Assembly: GCA_937894805.1 (NCBI GenBank)
Contig: CALAYR010000134.1
Location: 1-8,200 of the forward strand
Length of the DNA stretch: 8,200 nt
From: an uncultured Acidimicrobiaceae bacterium
GTDB taxonomy: Bacteria; Actinomycetota; Acidimicrobiia; Acidimicrobiales; RAAP-2
Reading direction: 5' to 3'
The notes below the pieces were generated by a model that was not told the DNA's origin, searched no databases, and saw only the letters and a program-made list of their open reading frames with translations. Of this stretch, positions 6,704-8,200 are shown piece after piece. The position numbers and the translations under genes were made by a program. The number at the start of each line of letters is the position of its first letter. Positions within the stretch are counted from its first letter, which is position 1.

Positions 6704-7832
6704 GGAACAGACTGCACTGCAAGCTTTGGTTCGGGCGAGTGGTATTTCCACAATCAACGTTGTGGCATGGAGAGACCTCGATGATCCCGAAGCAGGGGGG
6801 TCTGAGTTGCACGCTGACGAGATTTTGAGACGCTGGGCCGCAGCGGGGGTCGCCATTCAATCCCGAACTTCCGCCGTTCCAGGTCGGTCCGCCCGTGTGG
6901 AGCGCAACGGCTACAAAGTAGATCGGAACGGTGGGCGTTATCAGGTTTTTCCAAGCGTCATTCTGAGAGGTTTCTTCAGTAGGCGCTCACATCGTCCTGA
7001 TGGCGTCGTCGAGATCTGGAATGGAATGCCTTTCTTGTCCCCACTTTGGCATCGAGGGCGCCGTCTAGTGCTTCTGCATCACGTTCATGGGGAGATGTGG
7101 CAGATGACCCTGCCGGGCATCCTGGGGCGCATTGGGTGGCTCATAGAACATCGCTTGGCTCCACCCTTCTACCGACGGACGACCATCGCCACACTCTCGA
7201 GATCCTCGCAGGAAGAGATTGAAGAGCGGATGCATCTGCGCCGCGTGGCCGTGGTGCCGCCGGGCATTTCTGCCACCTTCACCCCGGGGTCAGTGCGCTC
7301 TCCCGTACCCCTAGTGGTCGCGGTCGGTCGCCTTGTGCCAGTGAAACGATTCGACCTCTTGATTGAGAGTTTCATGGCCGTTCGTCAGCAGGTCCCCACA
7401 GCGCGATTCGTTGTTGTGGGCGAAGGATACCTTCGTACGGAGCTCGAAAGGCAAATTGAGTCACACGGTGCTCAGGAGTGGATTTCACTGCCGGGTCGAA
7501 TCTCTGATGAAGAACTCTTGGCGCTCTATCAAGAGGCCTGGCTAGTTTCGTCAATGTCGTTGCGTGAAGGGTGGGGGATGTCGCTCACGGAAGCGGCCGC
7601 CTGCGGCACTCCTTCAGTGGCAGTGAATATCGCTGGTCACAGAGACGCGGTGATTGACGGCCAGAGCGGGCTGCTAGTCGAAGAAGCTGACGTTGCAGAA
7701 ACCATTACAAGCGTTCTGCAAGATGAGGATCGGCTCAACACACTACGAGCAGGCGCTTTGAGGTATGCCAACTCGCTCACTTGGGACAGCGCGGCTCTGA
7801 AGCTCTTCGAGCTCCTTAGCGCAACTCGCTAA
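6696..7832 (+). CDS. Glycosyltransferase family 4 (GT-B fold)
   Basis: This is a 378-residue cytosolic retaining glycosyltransferase that would transfer a sugar from a nucleotide donor to a lipid-linked or other acceptor. The N-terminal acceptor domain has GGSELHADEI (34-43), and HHVHGEMW is at 128-135. The donor domain starts near 205, with VAVGRLVPVKRFD at 208-220 (R212 and K217 are the expected phosphate contacts). The E-x7-E motif is E291 to E299 within REGWGMSLTEAAACGTPSVA. The length is typical. Three in-frame ATGs (6684, 6690, 6696) are close together. I choose 6696 because GGGGA lies 5 bases before it and it gives a short ATGTCTGA overlap with the flippase stop, suggesting coupling. 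The sugar and acceptor cannot be read from the sequence. The 3' end overlaps the stop of the convergent methyltransferase gene. Confidence 0.92.
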   Translation: MSEEQTALQALVRASGISTINVVAWRDLDDPEAGGSELHADEILRRWAAAGVAIQSRTSAVPGRSARVERNGYKVDRNGGRYQVFPSVILRGFFSRRSHRPDGVVEIWNGMPFLSPLWHRGRRLVLLHHVHGEMWQMTLPGILGRIGWLIEHRLAPPFYRRTTIATLSRSSQEEIEERMHLRRVAVVPPGISATFTPGSVRSPVPLVVAVGRLVPVKRFDLLIESFMAVRQQVPTARFVVVGEGYLRTELERQIESHGAQEWISLPGRISDEELLALYQEAWLVSSMSLREGWGMSLTEAAACGTPSVAVNIAGHRDAVIDGQSGLLVEEADVAETITSVLQDEDRLNTLRAGALRYANSLTWDSAALKLFELLSATR

Positions 7833-8200
7833 TCAGAGGTCCTCTCGAGGGTCACTACAAGATTCATGGTCAGCATCTCGTTCGCGATTGGTACTCGGAG
7901 GAGCCATCCAAAGCTTTCCGGTAAGTAACGGGGATGAGCGCTCACTACGACTATGCGAGGATCGTCACGAAGTGACTCCATGACATCGCTGATTCGTATC
8001 CGAAAGAAGTTCTGAGAGTACACATTGCGGGGTAAATGGCCGTGTTTGCGAGAGTATCGACGTCGAGCGAAGCTTCCCGAGATGAGATGCCAAGGTGACG
8101 TTTCGCGGCCACCCCAAGGCGAGAACCAGGTGGAATTTTGCAGATAGATCGAACCTCCCGGCCGAGTCACTCGAACCAGTTCGTTTATCAAGGCTTCGGG
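7829..8200 (-). CDS. Class I SAM-dependent methyltransferase, C-terminal part
   Basis: These are the last 123 codons of a gene that enters from the right edge; the frame stays open to base 8200, so any start inside the window is an artefact. The visible part opens with PEALINELVRVTRPGG, the late Rossmann region (RVxRPGG type) of class I methyltransferases. It continues with a distinctive SPWGGRETSPWH segment, a basic stretch (RRRYSRKHGH), and a C-terminal strand ending NLVVTLERTSD. The SAM-binding GxGxG motif lies outside the window. The family call rests on the RPGG region and on a remembered resemblance of the SPWGG-ETSPWH segment to actinobacterial envelope-associated methyltransferases. 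A role in methylating the glycan or its lipid carrier is inferred from position. The TAG stop overlaps the TAA of the convergent GT4 gene by 2 bases (4-base gene overlap). Confidence 0.8.
   Translation of the reverse strand, partial: PEALINELVRVTRPGGSIYLQNSTWFSPWGGRETSPWHLISGSFARRRYSRKHGHLPRNVYSQNFFRIRISDVMESLRDDPRIVVVSAHPRYLPESFGWLLRVPIANEMLTMNLVVTLERTSD

Noticed and set aside
7838..7853. Hairpin GGTCCTC-TC-GAGGGTC downstream of the GT4 gene, considered as a bidirectional terminator
   Set aside because: The stem relies on two G-T wobbles, the loop is too tight without opening a pair, neither strand has a T-run after it, and it lies inside the methyltransferase coding sequence.
1..8200. Mobile element, CRISPR array or phage module
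   Set aside because: No transposase or integrase frame, no regularly spaced direct repeats and no terminal inverted repeats were seen on either strand.

Overview
The window looks chromosomal and probably actinobacterial. The evidence is moderate: base composition is a little over half G+C by eye, several starts are GTG or TTG, genes overlap by a few bases, and the protein set (GT39-type membrane glycosyltransferase, UGM-like flavoprotein, lipid-linked glycan flippase, GT4 enzyme, methyltransferase) is one often seen in Actinomycetota envelope loci. No rRNA, complete tRNA, insertion sequence, phage gene or CRISPR array is visible. There is no gene-free stretch longer than 300 bases; the largest gap is about 80 bases, between the two divergent gene blocks.

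Left block (minus strand, about 2309 down to 1): a peptide/nickel-type (Dpp/Opp) ABC importer in the order permease B, permease C, ATPase D. The ATPase runs off the left edge. The genes overlap by a few bases (B/C at 1320-1327, C/D at 440-443), which indicates one translationally coupled operon. The starts I favour for all three are GTG codons with Shine-Dalgarno sequences, so B and C are shorter than their longest open frames, and D has no ATG start at all. No substrate-binding protein gene lies upstream of B, so it must be downstream of the ATPases or elsewhere.

Right block (plus strand, about 2388 to 7832): four tightly packed genes for surface-glycan assembly. They are a polytopic GT39-like (GT-C) glycosyltransferase, an FAD-dependent oxidoreductase resembling UDP-galactopyranose mutase, a 12-helix MOP-superfamily flippase, and a cytosolic GT4 glycosyltransferase. 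A minus-strand SAM-dependent methyltransferase enters from the right edge and converges on the GT4 gene, with stop codons overlapping.

Inferred joint role: the GT4 enzyme (and genes outside the window) would build a polyprenyl-linked glycan in the cytoplasm. The flavoprotein would modify a sugar or lipid precursor, and the flippase would move the lipid-linked product outward. The GT39 enzyme would add a polyprenyl-phosphate-linked sugar on the outer face, and the methyltransferase may decorate or cap the glycan. The individual family calls are well supported. The pathway, its sugar and the flavoprotein's reaction are not known from this sequence and are the most interesting open points.
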